Below, one piece after another: positions 1 to 11,903 of a stretch of DNA of 64,000 nucleotides. The stretch comes from Mustela lutreola. Taxonomy: Eukaryota > Chordata > Mammalia > Carnivora > Mustelidae. The stretch covers positions 157,079,001-157,143,000 of the forward strand of contig NC_081295.1 of NCBI RefSeq assembly GCF_030435805.1, in the 5' to 3' direction. A program made the translations under genes and the position numbers. Within the stretch, counting starts at the first letter, position 1; every line of letters begins with the position of its first letter. The notes below the pieces were generated by a model that saw nothing but the letters and a program-made list of their open reading frames with translations, was not told where the DNA came from and searched no databases.

Positions 1-1164
1 TAATGCTAAATATGCATATTTAAAGTACTTTCCACATGCACATACGCAGGTGTAATGAATGTACTACAGTAGAATGAAATATCTGGGAATGACTCAGTGG
101 AGTCTATAATGACCAATTAAATTTAGTTCTTATATTTGGGGAAACTCCACAGTCTGTTTCTTTAGACAGTGGAGCATATATGCAAACCAATACAGCTTTT
201 ACAATTGCAACTGAAAAGAAACTAACTTCCAATTCCTAAAGCAACACATAAACCAAGTTCCATTTCACTCACCTCTGTTCACCCTCTCCATAAGTTCAAA
301 GCTATTTCCTGACCTCCTTTCCAAATTACTGCCTAAATATAGTACTACGCATTGGCACTTGGACATGCAGGATCACTTGTACAGAATAAACACAAAGGTT
401 GACTGGCTTATCCAGTTGACTGGCTTATCCATAAAGCTTGGCTTATCCATAAACTTTTCCTAAGCAGAAGGATGTTTTCTCATGATAACTTCATGTATCT
501 TTAGGTGAACAGAGATCTGCACTTTGCCTCTAGGAGGTAGGAGACTAAGGCAATTGCAAACTCTCTCAATGACCTGCCTGTATGACAGGGAGTCCCTTAT
601 GAGCACAGGAGAGGATGCTGTGACACTCAGCTGTGGCTGGGCTGGCACCAAAAACCAAATGTGTTTCCCTGGCCCATGTCTCTGGGGAGCAGATGCCCCA
701 CACTGCTAATGAGCCCCTGTCACTGAGCTGTCCAGAGATGGCCGTCCTCAGGGAGAATGAAGATCAAGGACAATGTCAGAGGAGACCTCATCTGTCCCTT
801 TTGTCATTTCATATATTTCACAGAGGACAAGTAGCTCCTGAGAACTCCCCAGCTACTGTAGTCTCATCTGTAAATGTCCCAGATGTGTTACAAAACACCT
901 AAGATTTTTTTCCTCACAAATGCCCAAATTTTACATGTAAATAGACAAGAGTCCCCTCAGTTACTTAATTTTAAACGTAAATATGTGAATGAATTCTTAA
1001 CTTCATTCATAACCAACATGTGGATCACAGAGCTAATAATTAGGCACATTCTGATCTTTACCATGAGTATAAAGGAAGGCAACCAGATTCTACCAGACTT
1101 CTCATACAGCTAAGGGAAAACAAAATCCCATATAGCCTAGAACACTGACCAGTTGATATGGATA

Positions 1165-1583
1165 AGTTTTTTTTTTTTAATTATGCTCAATTAGCCAACA
1201 TATAGTACACCATTACTTTTTTTTTTAATTTTTATTTCTTTTCAGCATAACGGTGTTCATTGTTTTTGCACCACACCCAATGCTCCATGCAATCCGTGCC
1301 CTCTCTAATACCTACCACCTGGTACCCCCAACCTTTCACCCCTTGCCCCTTTAAACCCCTCAGACTGTTTTTCAGAGTCCACGGTCTCTCATGGTTCACC
1401 TCCCCTTTCAATTTCCCCCAATTCCCTTCTCCTCTCCATCTCCCCTTGTCCTCCATGCTATTTGTTATGCTCCACAAATAAGTGAAACCATTACACCATT
1501 ACTTTTTGGTGTAGTTTTCAATGATCCATTAGTTGCATATAACACCCAGTGCTCATCACAACATGTGCCCTCCTTAATAACCA
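1165..1583 (-). mobile_element. Old LINE-1 3' end fragment split by a younger one
   Basis: Sequence such as CAATTAGCCAACATATAGTA and AACACCCAGTGCTCATCAC is the antisense of a carnivore LINE-1 3' end. It interrupts segment A; the paralogue near 56966-56980 runs straight through without it. Confidence 0.7.
1207..1506 (-). mobile_element. Young LINE-1 3' fragment nested in an older LINE-1
   Basis: A 3'UTR fragment (1221-1492), minus strand, with its T-rich tail at the left. It is flanked by a perfect 14-base duplication ACACCATTACTTTT at 1207-1220 and 1493-1506. It was 5' truncated on insertion. Confidence 0.85.
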
Positions 1584-2350
1584 TCAGGTTTTCATGAGGT
1601 ACTCAAACAATAAAGAATTATCTTTCTTAAATTAGTCTTTGCATTTAAGTTCCAAATCATTTTGACTTTTTGAGGCTAGTTAAAATCATCACTACAGAAA
1701 AATGAAAGGAAGCTGTTGGGTGCATTGTGGCTGTTTCTCCTGGATCTGTAAGTTCTATCTTCATTTATCATGTTCAGCTTAAAGAGATAAACTACTTCCC
1801 ACTAAAAGCATTCTTACATTTGAATTTTCTCATTTATTCCCATACCAGTTAGAGGCCATCCTGATAGTTTTAGGGCAACTAGAGAAGACACTACACTCTG
1901 TGAGTTCTGAAGAGAGAAGCAAGCACTTAAATAATTGTTAATTAATTGTTAATGCAATTAACACCTTGCCTCCCAGGTCAAGCTCACAGCTACCAGTCTA
2001 CTTGCTCAAATCACTTTGGTAATAGTGAGGCATTATCTAGTGATGCAGACCCAGACTCACGTCCTAGATCCAGTATTATCAGGACAGGGCTTGAGTATGC
2101 GCTCCAAGTCATGCATGTAAGAACACTCCAGAGCAGCATCATTCATATTAGCCAAACCCCAGACAAATCCAAATGCCCTTCAGCAGTAAAATGTGTAAAC
2201 CGTGGCCTGCTCATGCAAAAGAGTACTTTACAATATGAACAAAACTGTAGAAAAACAAATTGAAACAATGTTTTCCACACAAAGTGCTGAGGAAAAAATG
2301 CAAGTTAGAAAGAAATCAATCCCTCTACATAAGTTCAAAAAACAGGGAAA

Positions 2351-2547
2351 TCAGGGGCGCCTTGGTAGCTCAGCCATTAAGCATCTGCCTTCAGCTCAGG
2401 TCGTGGTCTCAGGGTGCTGGGATCGAGTCCTGCATCGGGCTCCCTCCTCACCAGAAGCCTGCTTCTCCCTCTCCCCCTTCCCCTGCTTGTGTTCCCTGTC
2501 TTGCTGTATTTCTATCAAATAAATAAATAAAATCTTAAAAAAAAAAC
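2351..2547 (+). mobile_element. CAN-SINE (tRNA-derived) in U0
   Basis: It has a tRNA-related head (GGTAGCTCAGCCATTAAGC), a CT-rich middle and an AATAAATAAATAAAATC A-rich tail. The target duplication AAAACAGGGAAA lies at 2339-2350 and 2548-2559. The sister unit U3 keeps the unoccupied site near 57712-57728. Confidence 0.92.
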
Positions 2548-2744
2548 AAAACAGGGAAAACAAACTGTTCATGAGCTCACATGGATGGTATGAGAGAGTT
2601 ACAGACAAAATTATAGTCACAACTAAAAGTGATTTCAAAATGCGGCTTGTAACAAAGTCCCCATCAAAAGAAAAAGGTATGCCCATTGGATAGAGGTTTT
2701 TCGAGGTTCTGTCCGGGTTCTGATTAAGAAGGGAGGCAATATCA

Positions 2745-3604
2745 TGACCCAGCTGCAGCCAAACTTCTGGCCCAGAGCAGACAATTCACAGTCTGCCCTT
2801 TAATAAACCCTCCAGGACAAACAGTCTCCACTTTGGTACATGCTGCTGACACTGGTGAGTGCCCAGAGCGACTGTCTCCGAAGAAGCCTCAGGAGCCCAG
2901 AAGTGCCACTGCCCTTTGGGATTCTAACACCGGGAGCAGCCATGGGCTCTGGCATGCTCTTGAAGCTCCTGGATCCTGTCTGGGCGCTGCTCTAAAGCCC
3001 TTTCCAGGATGCTACTGCTCTGGGAGTTTTTGCCCAGTCGCAGGTGCAGGTTCCAGATTTTCTGAGGCTGCCCAAGAGAAGAGCGGTTATCTATCAGCCC
3101 TGCTTCCAATTTATGGTGATCTGAGCTGAGAGTCCTCTCCTGGGCTCTCTGACCATAACCTGCTTCCTGGATCCACTGCTCAGCGACCCTACTGGTTCAG
3201 GAAGCCCCTTTCATTCTGTGGCTCCTTGTATCCCAAGACCACAATGCTCTATGTACAATTCTGCCTTTTCATTTCCAGAGCCCCTTTTAGAGAGGGATGT
3301 CTCCCCTAGAGCAGATTTCTAAGGGTTCTGATTTTGCCTTCTGATGTTATCACTCTCCAGGAGCTGGCTTATGGAGGCTCCAATCCCCTTCTGTTTATCT
3401 TCTGATATCTCCCTGCAGATTCACGACTCCAAAAGTCTCCCTGCAAAAAGCACTTATCTTTCTGCTTATAGAGATCGAGATATGTATTCTCACATCTCAG
3501 TCTGATTTTGTGGGTGTTCAAAATGTTTTGGTAGATATCCAGGTAAATTCAGGGGACCAGTTGAGATGGGGTCCCCTACCTCTCTGCCATCTTGCTTCCC
3601 CCCC
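2745..3604 (-). mobile_element. LINE-1 5'UTR fragment, reversed
   Basis: The reverse complement of this region matches the 5'UTR of the full-length LINE-1 at 39.5-41.2 kb, for example the stretch with ACTGTTTGT and GGAGGGTTTA. It ends at the right with GCCATCTTGC, the antisense of the usual LINE-1 start. Only the promoter region remains; the coding body is absent. Confidence 0.7.
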
Positions 3605-3612
3605 AAGACCAA

Positions 3613-3660
3613 TTTTTAAAAAGATTTTATTTTTTTGAGAGAAAGAGCACAAGCACATGA
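3613..3660 (-). mobile_element. SINE tail fragment, reversed
   Basis: The AAAGATTTTATTTTTTTGAG stretch is the antisense of a CAN-SINE tail; the tRNA-like head is missing. Confidence 0.5.
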
Positions 3661-4385
3661 CCATGACCACACACCACGTGGCAATCACTGAGTGCATCAG
3701 CATACATAGGGACCAGCAGTCATGGGTTTTCTTCTGCAGACATTCACTTTGTCAACAATACGCCAGTCTCTCAGAATCATAGAAGTGTACTGATCCTTCA
3801 AAGACCATCGCTTTTTCCAAGAGGTAGTTGGATATCTGTAATCTTTGATATTCTTCCTTGGAAGAAGATGCCATATTCTTACCCTAACACCCACACAAAT
3901 GCTTCTAAGAGGAGATGAGTTTGTTCTCTTTACTCCTGATCCCTTTGACCCAAAAGGGTGGTAGTGTTATCTGCAAAACTGATGTCTGTGATTGAGTCTG
4001 GTATTTCCTTAGAGTAAGTGCCAGACAGAAGAGAAATGTGACCTCCAGATTAACTGAACAACCCTTCACTGGTGAAGTGAAAGAATCTCAGTACTTTCTC
4101 TTCCGGCTCAAACTGAACGCTAGGTGCTAGGTCTTACAAGCGTGCAATCTGTGCTTGTGATTCAGATCTGTACAGCGTCAAACCAGTTACTTTAAAAATG
4201 TTTGAAATAAGTCAAGAAGATATTAACATATACTATGGTACTAAATACATCAAGACTTGTGTGCTTTTCACACATGATCTGGCTTTATATTCCAAATAAT
4301 CTATGTGACTTCTTTCCAGTGTACTCAACTAGTAGAATCTAAACTGTTTTTTATATGCATGATATTAGTCAATGAAAATGCACTT
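3661..4385. other. Unassigned island, no gene recognised
   Basis: About 725 bases that match neither the LINE-1 and SINE families here nor the receptor duplicon. I considered a processed pseudogene but could not name a parent. No long open frame starting with ATG is present. Confidence 0.4.
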
Positions 4386-6460
4386 TACTAGTACCAATTC
4401 TTCTCAAATTCTTCAAAAAAAAATGAAAAATAAGGACATTCTCAAACTCATTTTATAAGATTGGTATTATCCTGACACCTGACACAGAAAAATACTACAA
4501 AGAAAAAAAAAGAATGAGTGAAATCTCTAGACCTATATCTTTAATGAATGTAGGTGCGAAATTTCTTAACCAAGTATCAGAAAACCAAATTGAAGAGCAC
4601 ATGAAAAGGTTCATACACCATGATCAAGAGAGATGTATAGTAGGGATACAGGAACAATGAAAGATTAAAAAAAAAAATCACATGGTTATCTAAATAGATG
4701 CAGAAAGGCTATTAACAAAATAAAACATCTTCTCATGGTAAACATACTCAACAAAATAGATGAAGAAGGAATGTACCTCAACATAATAGAAGACGTATGT
4801 GACAAACCCAGGGCTAACATTCAATGGCAAAATGTTGGAAGCTTTTCCTTGAAGATCAGAAACAAGAAAAGGAGGTCCACACTCATTTCTCTTACAGAAC
4901 ACAGAACTGCAAATCCCAGCCTGAGCAATCAGGGTGAAAAGAATTAAATAGCATCCAACATTAAAAAAAAAAGTATAATTGTGTTTGCTTGGAAATAATA
5001 TATATGATCATGTAGAGAAGATCCTAGACACCACTGAAAATTATTAGAACTCATCAACAAACTTTTAATAAGGTTGCAAAACAGAAACACAACATAAAGA
5101 AATGAGTTGCCTTTCTATACAATAAGAAAAAATATGTGAAAAGACTTAAAATCCCATTCACAATAGCATCATAAACAATAAAACACTTAGGAATAAATTG
5201 AACCAAGGAGGCAAATGACCTATACACTTAAAACTACAAGATTTGGATGAAATAAATTGAAGAAGAATTAAGATCTCCTGTGTTCATGAACTGAAAGAAT
5301 TAATTCTGCTAAAATGTCCACAGCACTCAAAACTATCTATAGATTCAATGAAATCCCTATCAGATTTGAATGGTATTTTTCACATAGATAAAGCAAACCT
5401 AAAATCTGTATGGAACAACAAAAGTCACCAATTATGAAAGCCACTCTGACAAAGAAGAACAAAACTGGAGGCATCCCACTTCCTGATTCAAACTATATTA
5501 CAAACCTCTAGTTTAGTACTCTTTGATAGTACTCTTTGAAAAGAGGATAGTACTCTTTGAAAAAAAAGACACAGACCAAAGGAAGTGAATGAAGAGCCCA
5601 GACATAAACCCACCCACATACAGCTAACATTTTTTATTTAAATTCAATTAGCCAACATACAGTACATCATTAGTTTCAGATGTAGTGTACGATAATTCAT
5701 CAGATAAACAAATATTTGACAAAGTAGAGAATATTCATGGGGAAACATAGTCTCTTTAATACATCATCCCAAGAAAACTGGGAAAGTAAATGCAGAGAAG
5801 TGAAATTGGAACTCTATATTACATGGCTCAAAAAATTGCTTTGAAATGGATTGAGATGTAAGCATAATTATATATATATGAAATTATAAATATATATATT
5901 TATTTATATGTATATATATACATATATATGAAATTATAAAACTCCTAGAAGACAACATAGAGGAAAAGATTCATGACATTAGATACTTTCATAGTACCAA
6001 ATGATGGTACTGGCATAATCCTATCTACAAACACCGCCTACTCACTGCAATCCAAATTCCAATCCAGAGCCAGAATATGACACCAAAAGCACTAGCAATG
6101 AAAGCAAAAAAAATAATGTGGGACTATATTGAACAAAAAGCTTCTGTACAGCAAAAAAGCAATCAACAAAATGAAAAGTCAACCTATAGAATGGAAGAAA
6201 ATATTTACACATCTTCTATCTGATAAGGGGTTAATATCCAAAATCTATAAGAAACTCATGCAACTCAGGAGCATAAAAAAAAAAATATACCATTTTTTTT
6301 TAAAGGACAGAGGAACTGAATAGGTATTTTCCTAGAGAAGACATACAAATGGCCAATAGATATATCGGAGGTTTTCGACATTACTAATCATCAGAAAAAT
6401 GCAACCCAAAGCCACAGGCCGATATCATCTCACACCTGTTAGAATAGCTATCATCAAAAA

Positions 6461-6712
6461 CAGTATTCATTGTTTTTGCACCACACCCAGTGCTCCATAC
6501 AATCCGTGCCCTCTCTAATACCCACCACCTTGTTCCCCCAACCTCCCACACCCTGCCCTTTCAAACTCCTCAGATTGTTTTTCAGAGTCCATAGTCTCTC
6601 GTGGTTCACCCCTTGAAGGGGCGGGGAATGAAAATAAATAAAATAAAATAAATAAAAAATAAATAAAAAATAAATAAAAATAAAAGTAATTAATTAACTA
6701 ATTAATTAAAAA
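6461..6712 (+). mobile_element. Tiny LINE-1 3' end insertion with inversion
   Basis: The left part (about 6462-6612) is antisense 3'UTR (ACACCCAGTGCTCCATACAA). The right part (about 6613-6712) returns to sense as a short piece of 3'UTR plus an AAATAAAATAAAATAAATA tail. It lies in the old LINE-1 after CATCAAAAA; the related copy at about 14885 has no insertion there. Confidence 0.6.
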
Positions 6713-7426
6713 AAGACAAAAGATAATAAGAGTTGGTGAGGGGACACTTGTGCACAGTTAGTGGGAATGTAAAGTGACACAGCCTCCATGGAAAGCAGTT
6801 CAGAGGTTCTTCAAAAATATAACGGTAGAACTGCTATTGTATCCAGCAACCAACTTCTAGGTACATATCCAAAGGAAATGAAGTCAGGATTATGCAGAAA
6901 TTCATGGTCTTCCATATTCATTGCAGCACTATTCACAATGGCCAAGATATGGAAACAACCTAAATGTCCACACAGATGAACAGATAAAGAGGATGTGGCA
7001 TAAGTATCTAAAGGAATATTATTCAACCAGGAGAAAAAGGGAAATCCTGCCTTTTAGAACAATATGGATGGACCTTGAGGGCATTATACTAAGTGAAACA
7101 TGTCAGAAGAGAAGGACAGATACTATGAGATCTCACATATCTGTGGGATCCAGAAAAGCTGAACCTGTAGATACAGAGAATAGAAAGGTGGTTACCAGGG
7201 CCTGAGGGGAGAAGTGGGAGAGTTGGTCAAAGGGTACCAAGGACCAGTTATAACATGAATAAGTCCTGAGGATCTAGTGGACAGCATGGTAGTTAGAGTT
7301 CATATGATTGTATTATAGACTTGGAAGTTGCTAAGAGAGCAGATCTCAAATGTTCTCACCACAAAGAACAAATTGTAATTATGTCATGTGATGAAGGTGT
7401 TAGCTGACACTATAGTGGCAATAAAT

Positions 7427-7428
7427 TC

Positions 7429-7468
<40 letters not shown>
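7427..7468. repeat. (TA)n microsatellite
   Basis: An uninterrupted TA tract in the 3' part of the old LINE-1. Confidence 0.95.
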
Positions 7469-7470
<2 letters not shown>

Positions 7471-7599
7471 CATTTTGTATCCCTAAAACTTTCTCAATGT
7501 TATATGTCAATTATACTTAGCATATCTGAGGAAAAAATAGATAAAAACAAGAGATGTCATTTATTTCTTTCATCCCACTCATTCTACCTCTCCTAAGAC

Positions 7600-8042
7600 C
7601 ACATTTTTACTGTTATTTATTTTTTTTATTATGTTCGCTAGCTGCTGTATACTTAGATTCTGATGTAGTGTTTAATGATTCATTAGTTAACACCAAGTGC
7701 ACGTCACAACACATGCCCTCATCAATACCCATCACCCTGTTACCCCTCCCCCCACTCTCCTCCCCTCTGAAACCCCAAGATTGTTTCTTGGGGTCATAGT
7801 CTCTCATGGTTCATCTCCCTCTCTGATTTCTCTCCCTTTGGATTTCCCTCTGTCCACCTATGGTCCACCATGCTATTGCTTATGTTCCACATATGATTGA
7901 ATCCCTATGATAATTGTCTTTCTGTGCTTGACTTACTTTACTTAACATAATCCCATCCAGTTACATCCATGCCAATGCAAATGGTGGGTATTCATCCTTT
8001 TTGATGGCTGAATAATATTCCATTGTGTATATGGACCACATC
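7600..8042 (-). mobile_element. Old LINE-1 3' end, reversed
   Basis: Antisense 3'UTR (CAAGTGCACGTCACAACACA near 7697) passes into antisense ORF2 C-terminus (CATCCTTTTTGATGGCTGAA near 7994). Confidence 0.75.
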
Positions 8043-8044
8043 TT

Positions 8045-8605
8045 TTTTTAAATTAAATTTTTTATTTTTTTATTAACATATAATGTATTATTAACCCCAG
8101 AGGTACAGGTCTGTGAATTGCCAGGTTTACACATTTCACAGCACTCACCATAGCACATACCCTCTCCAATGTCCATAAGCCCACTACCCTTTCCCTACCC
8201 CCCTTCTGCTGGCAACCCTCAGTTTGTTTTGTGAAATTAAGAGTCTCTTGTGGTTTGTCTCCCTCCCAATCCCATCTTGTTTCATTTATTCTTTTCCTAT
8301 GCCCCAAACCCGGCATGTCACTTCTCAACTTCCTCATATCAGGGAAATCTTATGATAATTGTCTTTCTCTGGCTGATTTATTTTGCTAAGTGTAATACCC
8401 TCTAGTTCCATCCACATAGTTGCAAATGGCAATATTTCATTTCTTTTGATGGCTGCATAGTATTCCATTGTATATATGTATACCACATCTTCTTTATCCA
8501 CTGATCTATTGAAGGGCATCTTGGCTTCTTCCACCATTTGGCTATTGTGGACACTGCTGCTATAAGCATTGGGGTGCATGTGCCCCTTCTTTTCACTCCA
8601 ACTTT
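8045..8605 (-). mobile_element. Second LINE-1 3' end, reversed
   Basis: It starts with a new T-rich tail and a different 3'UTR (AACCCCAGAGGTACAGGTCT near 8093), then antisense ORF2 C-terminus with the LINE-1 'TGGACACTGCTGCTATAA' stretch near 8550. Confidence 0.75.
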
Positions 8606-9858
8606 ATCTTTAAAGTAAACCATTCCCTTACTCAAAGATAAACTCAAAATGGATGAAAGACCTCAATGTGAGATGGGAAACCATCAAAATCCTAGAGGAG
8701 AACATAGGCAGTTATCTTTTTGACGTTGGCCATAGGAAATTTTTTTAAGACATGTCTCCAAAGGCAAGTGAAACAAAAGCAAAAATGAATTTTGGGGACT
8801 TCATCAAGATAAAAAGCTTCTTTACAGCAAAGGAAACAGTCAACAAAACAAAAAGGCAACCCACAGAATAGGAGAAGATAGTTTTAAATGACATATCAGA
8901 TAAGGGGCTGATATCTAAGATCTATAAAGAACTTCTCAATACCCAAAAAACAAATAATCCAGTCAAGAAATGGGCAGAAGACACAAAAAGTCATTTCTTC
9001 AAAGAAGACATATAAATGGCAACAGACACATAGAAAAACGTTCAGTATCACTAGCCATCAGGGAAATACAAATCAAAGCCACAATGGAATACCACCTTAC
9101 ACAGTTAGAATGGCAAAAATTAAGAAGACAGGAAACAACAAATGTTGGCAAGGATATATTGAAAGGAGAACTCTCTTCCACTGTTGGTGGGAATGCAAGC
9201 TGGTAAAGCCACTTTAGAAAATCATATGGAGGTTTCTCAAGATGTTAAAAATAAAGCTACCCTATGATTCAGCAATTGCACTACTAGGTATTGACCCCAA
9301 AGATACAGATGTAGTGAAAAGAAGGAACACATGAACTCCAATGTTCATAGCAGCAATGTCCACAATAGCCACACTGTGGAAGGAGCCAAGATGCTCTTCA
9401 ACAGATGAATGGTTAAAGAAGATGTGGCTCATATATACAGTAGAGTATTACTCAGCCATCAAAAGGATGAATACCTGTCATTTACATTGACATGGAGGGA
9501 CCTGGAGGGGATTATGCTGAGTGAAATAAGTCAAGCAGAGAAAGACAGTTAACATATGGTCTTACCTATATGTGGAACATAAGGATTAGAGCAGAGCACC
9601 ACAGGGGAAGGGAAGGAAAACTGAACGGGAGGAAATAAGAGAGGGAGACAAACCATGGGAAACTCTGGTCTCTGGGAAACAAACAGGATTACAGAAAGGA
9701 GGGAGGTGAGAGGGTGAGGTATCCTGGTGAAGGGTATTTGGAGGGCACATGTAGTGATGAGTACTGGGTGTTATATGCATAAATGAATTGTTGAACACTA
9801 CATCAAAAACTAATGATGTACTATATATTGGCTAAATGAACATAATAAAAAATGTGTT
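8606..9858 (+). mobile_element. LINE-1 ORF2 C-terminus and 3' end, decayed
   Basis: Sense-strand ORF2 C-terminal sequence (GATGAAAGACCTCAATGTGA near 8653), the CTGTTGGTGGGAATGCAAGC stretch near 9180, then 3'UTR and a short A-rich tail near 9848. Confidence 0.8.
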
Positions 9859-9859
9859 T

Positions 9860-10205
9860 TTTGCTGCATTGGATGAAAGTTCCATATATGTCTGTTATAT
9901 TTGTCAATCTAATATATGGCTGAAATCCAGTATTTCTTTATTTTCTGTTGAAATAATTTGTCCATTGTTAATATTAGAATATTGAAGCTCCTATGATTCT
10001 TATATTGTTGTCTGTTTCTCCCTTCATATCTGTTAGCATATTTCTAACTTATTTGGGTGCTCCCACGTTGGGTCCCTTTATATTTACTATTATTACTTCT
10101 TCTTGGTCAATTGACTCCTTTAAATTACAGGTTTTTTGGTCTCTTGATACCATTTTTGGCTTTGAGTATTTTGTCTAATATAAGCATAGTTGCTCCCTCA
10201 TTCCC
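9860..10205 (-). mobile_element. LINE-1 ORF2 5' fragment, reversed
   Basis: TTTTGTCTAATATAAGCATA followed by GTTGCTCCC is the antisense of the LINE-1 endonuclease region ending in the 'GGGGTAGC' stretch, which is also seen at 42405 in the other orientation. Confidence 0.6.
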
Positions 10206-10913
10206 AAACATTTAGAAAACAATGAGTACCAGTCCTTCTCAAACTCTTCAAAAACTTGAAGAGGAAGGACACTACAAATTCATTTTACAAGGTTACCATA
10301 CCATAATATAAAACATAGATGAATACTACAAAGAGAAAGAAAGAAACATATCCACCTATATCCCCAATGAATATAGATGCAAAATTTCTCAACAAAAGAT
10401 CAGAAAACCAAATTCAACATCACATTAAAGGTTCATAAAACATGATCAAGAGGAATTATACTAAGGATACAGGATGAGCCAAGATACACAAGTCAGTGAT
10501 AACAACACATTAGTGGAATGAAAGATAAAAACCATATGATTATCTCAGTAGATGCAGGAAAAAATTTAACAAAAGCACATTTTTTCATGGTAAATACACT
10601 TGAAAAATTAGGTGTAAAAGGAATGTATCTCAAATAATGAAAGCCATATATGACAAATCCATGACTAACATATGCAAAGGCAAAGGTTGGAAGCTTTTCT
10701 TCTAAGACCAAATACAAGACAAGGATGCCCACACTCACTACTCTTATTGAACACAGACTGGAAGTCCGAGCCTGAGCAATGAGGCAACAACATTTTAAAA
10801 ATGGCATCCCAAACCAAAAGAAACACAAACATCTTTGTTTATAAATGATAAAATCTCATATAGAAACTACAAGATTTTCATGAAAGAAATTGAAGAATTA
10901 AAGCATCCTATAT

Positions 10914-11135
10914 TCAGGGCTCCTGGGTGGCATAGTCAGTTGGGTATCCAACTCTTGGTTTCACCTCAGGTCATGATCTCAGGGTTGCAAGATCAAGCCC
11001 TTTGTCTGGCTCCATGTTCAGCATGGCATCTGCTTGAGATTCTCTCCCTCTCCCACTACCCCCCCCTTCACTTGCACACACTCTCTCTCTAAAATAAAAT
11101 AAAATTAAATCTTAAAAAATATATAAAATAAAATA
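10914..11135 (+). mobile_element. Older carnivore SINE
   Basis: A tRNA-like head (CTCCTGGGTGGCATAGTCAG) with a diverged body and an AAATAAAATAAAATTAAATC tail. Duplicated flanks resemble CATCCTATATTC and ATACCCTGTTTTC. It is more diverged than the SINEs at 29.5 or 50.3 kb. Confidence 0.8.
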
Positions 11136-11903
11136 CCCTGTTTTCATGAATCAGAAGAACTAATACAGCTAAAATTTCCACATTAGTCAAAACCATTATA
11201 GATTCAATGCAATCCCTATCAAAATTTGAGTGGCATTTTTCAAAGATCTAGAAAAAAAAAGTCTAAAATCTGTACAGAACCACAAACTCCCCAACTGCCG
11301 AAGCCACCTCAACAAAGAACAAGACAGGTGACATCCCACTTCATAATTCATTCTATATTATAAAGCTCTAATAAAGCATCAAAGCCGTATGGTACTGGCT
11401 GAAGAAATAGACACATCCAATAAAGGAAAAGAATGAAGAGCACAGACATAAACCCAAACATGTACAGACAACTAATATTTGACAAAAGTATCTAGAATAT
11501 TCACGGGGAAACATAGTTTCCTTAATAAATGGTCCTAGGGAAGTTGGACAACTATAGGCAGAGAAATGAAATTGGAGATTTATAATACAAGAATCACAAA
11601 AATTTACTTGAAATGGATTAAGATGTAAACATAAGACCTGAAATTTTAAAACTCCTAGAAGACAACATAGATGAAAGATTCTTAACAACAGACACATTGA
11701 GAGTTACCAAATGAGTGTTCTAGCATTATCCTATCCACAAGCACAGCCCATTCTATGAGATCCAAATTTTAACCAGAGCCTAAATATGTCATCAAAAGCA
11801 CTACCAACAATAGCAAAAATGGATAAGAGAGACTACAACAAACTAAAAAGCTTCTACACAATAAAAAATCAATAAATCAATATCTAGTAACGAAATTGAA
11901 GCA

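Larger units (their letters stand above)
1..2744 (-). repeat. Duplicon segment A of unit U0 (reversed)
   Basis: This stretch is a diverged paralogue of 55740-57934 and, in opposite orientation, of 17111-18125. Shared landmarks include the run around TAATGAATGTACTAC near 55, CCAAGTTCCATTTCACTCACC near 253, and GAGCCCCTGTCACTGAGCTG near 710. Where an OR is present in the window (U1, U3), A lies upstream of it, so U0 should point left toward a receptor outside the window. It is interrupted by LINE-1 fragments (1165-1583) and a SINE (2351-2547). I see no credible coding gene in it. Confidence 0.8.
4386..7535 (+). mobile_element. Old LINE-1 body (ORF2 RT region to 3' end), decayed
   Basis: A heavily mutated LINE-1 with recognisable reverse-transcriptase-region sequence (TTCATACACCATGATCAAGA near 4610) and a C-terminal part (GTGGGAATGTAAAGTGACAC near 6760). 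It is paralogous to the copy at 10210-15880. It is interrupted by a small LINE-1 fragment at 5630-5702 and a composite insertion at 6461-6712. A TA microsatellite lies near its 3' end. Confidence 0.8.

Noticed and set aside
633-902. A 77-89 codon frame (AGLAPKTKCVSLA...) similar in all three A segments
   Set aside because: The frame opens with GTG, not ATG, has no recognised domain, and its similarity between copies is no more than the surrounding duplicated DNA.
2354-2430. tRNA-like sequence with A and B box resemblance in SINE heads
   Set aside because: These are the tRNA-derived heads of CAN-SINEs, each followed by a SINE body and A-rich tail, not tRNA genes.
7600-9858. 8045-9858 as one LINE-1 with a 5' inversion
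   Set aside because: The reversed part contains its own 3'UTR and tail, so it is a separate insertion.
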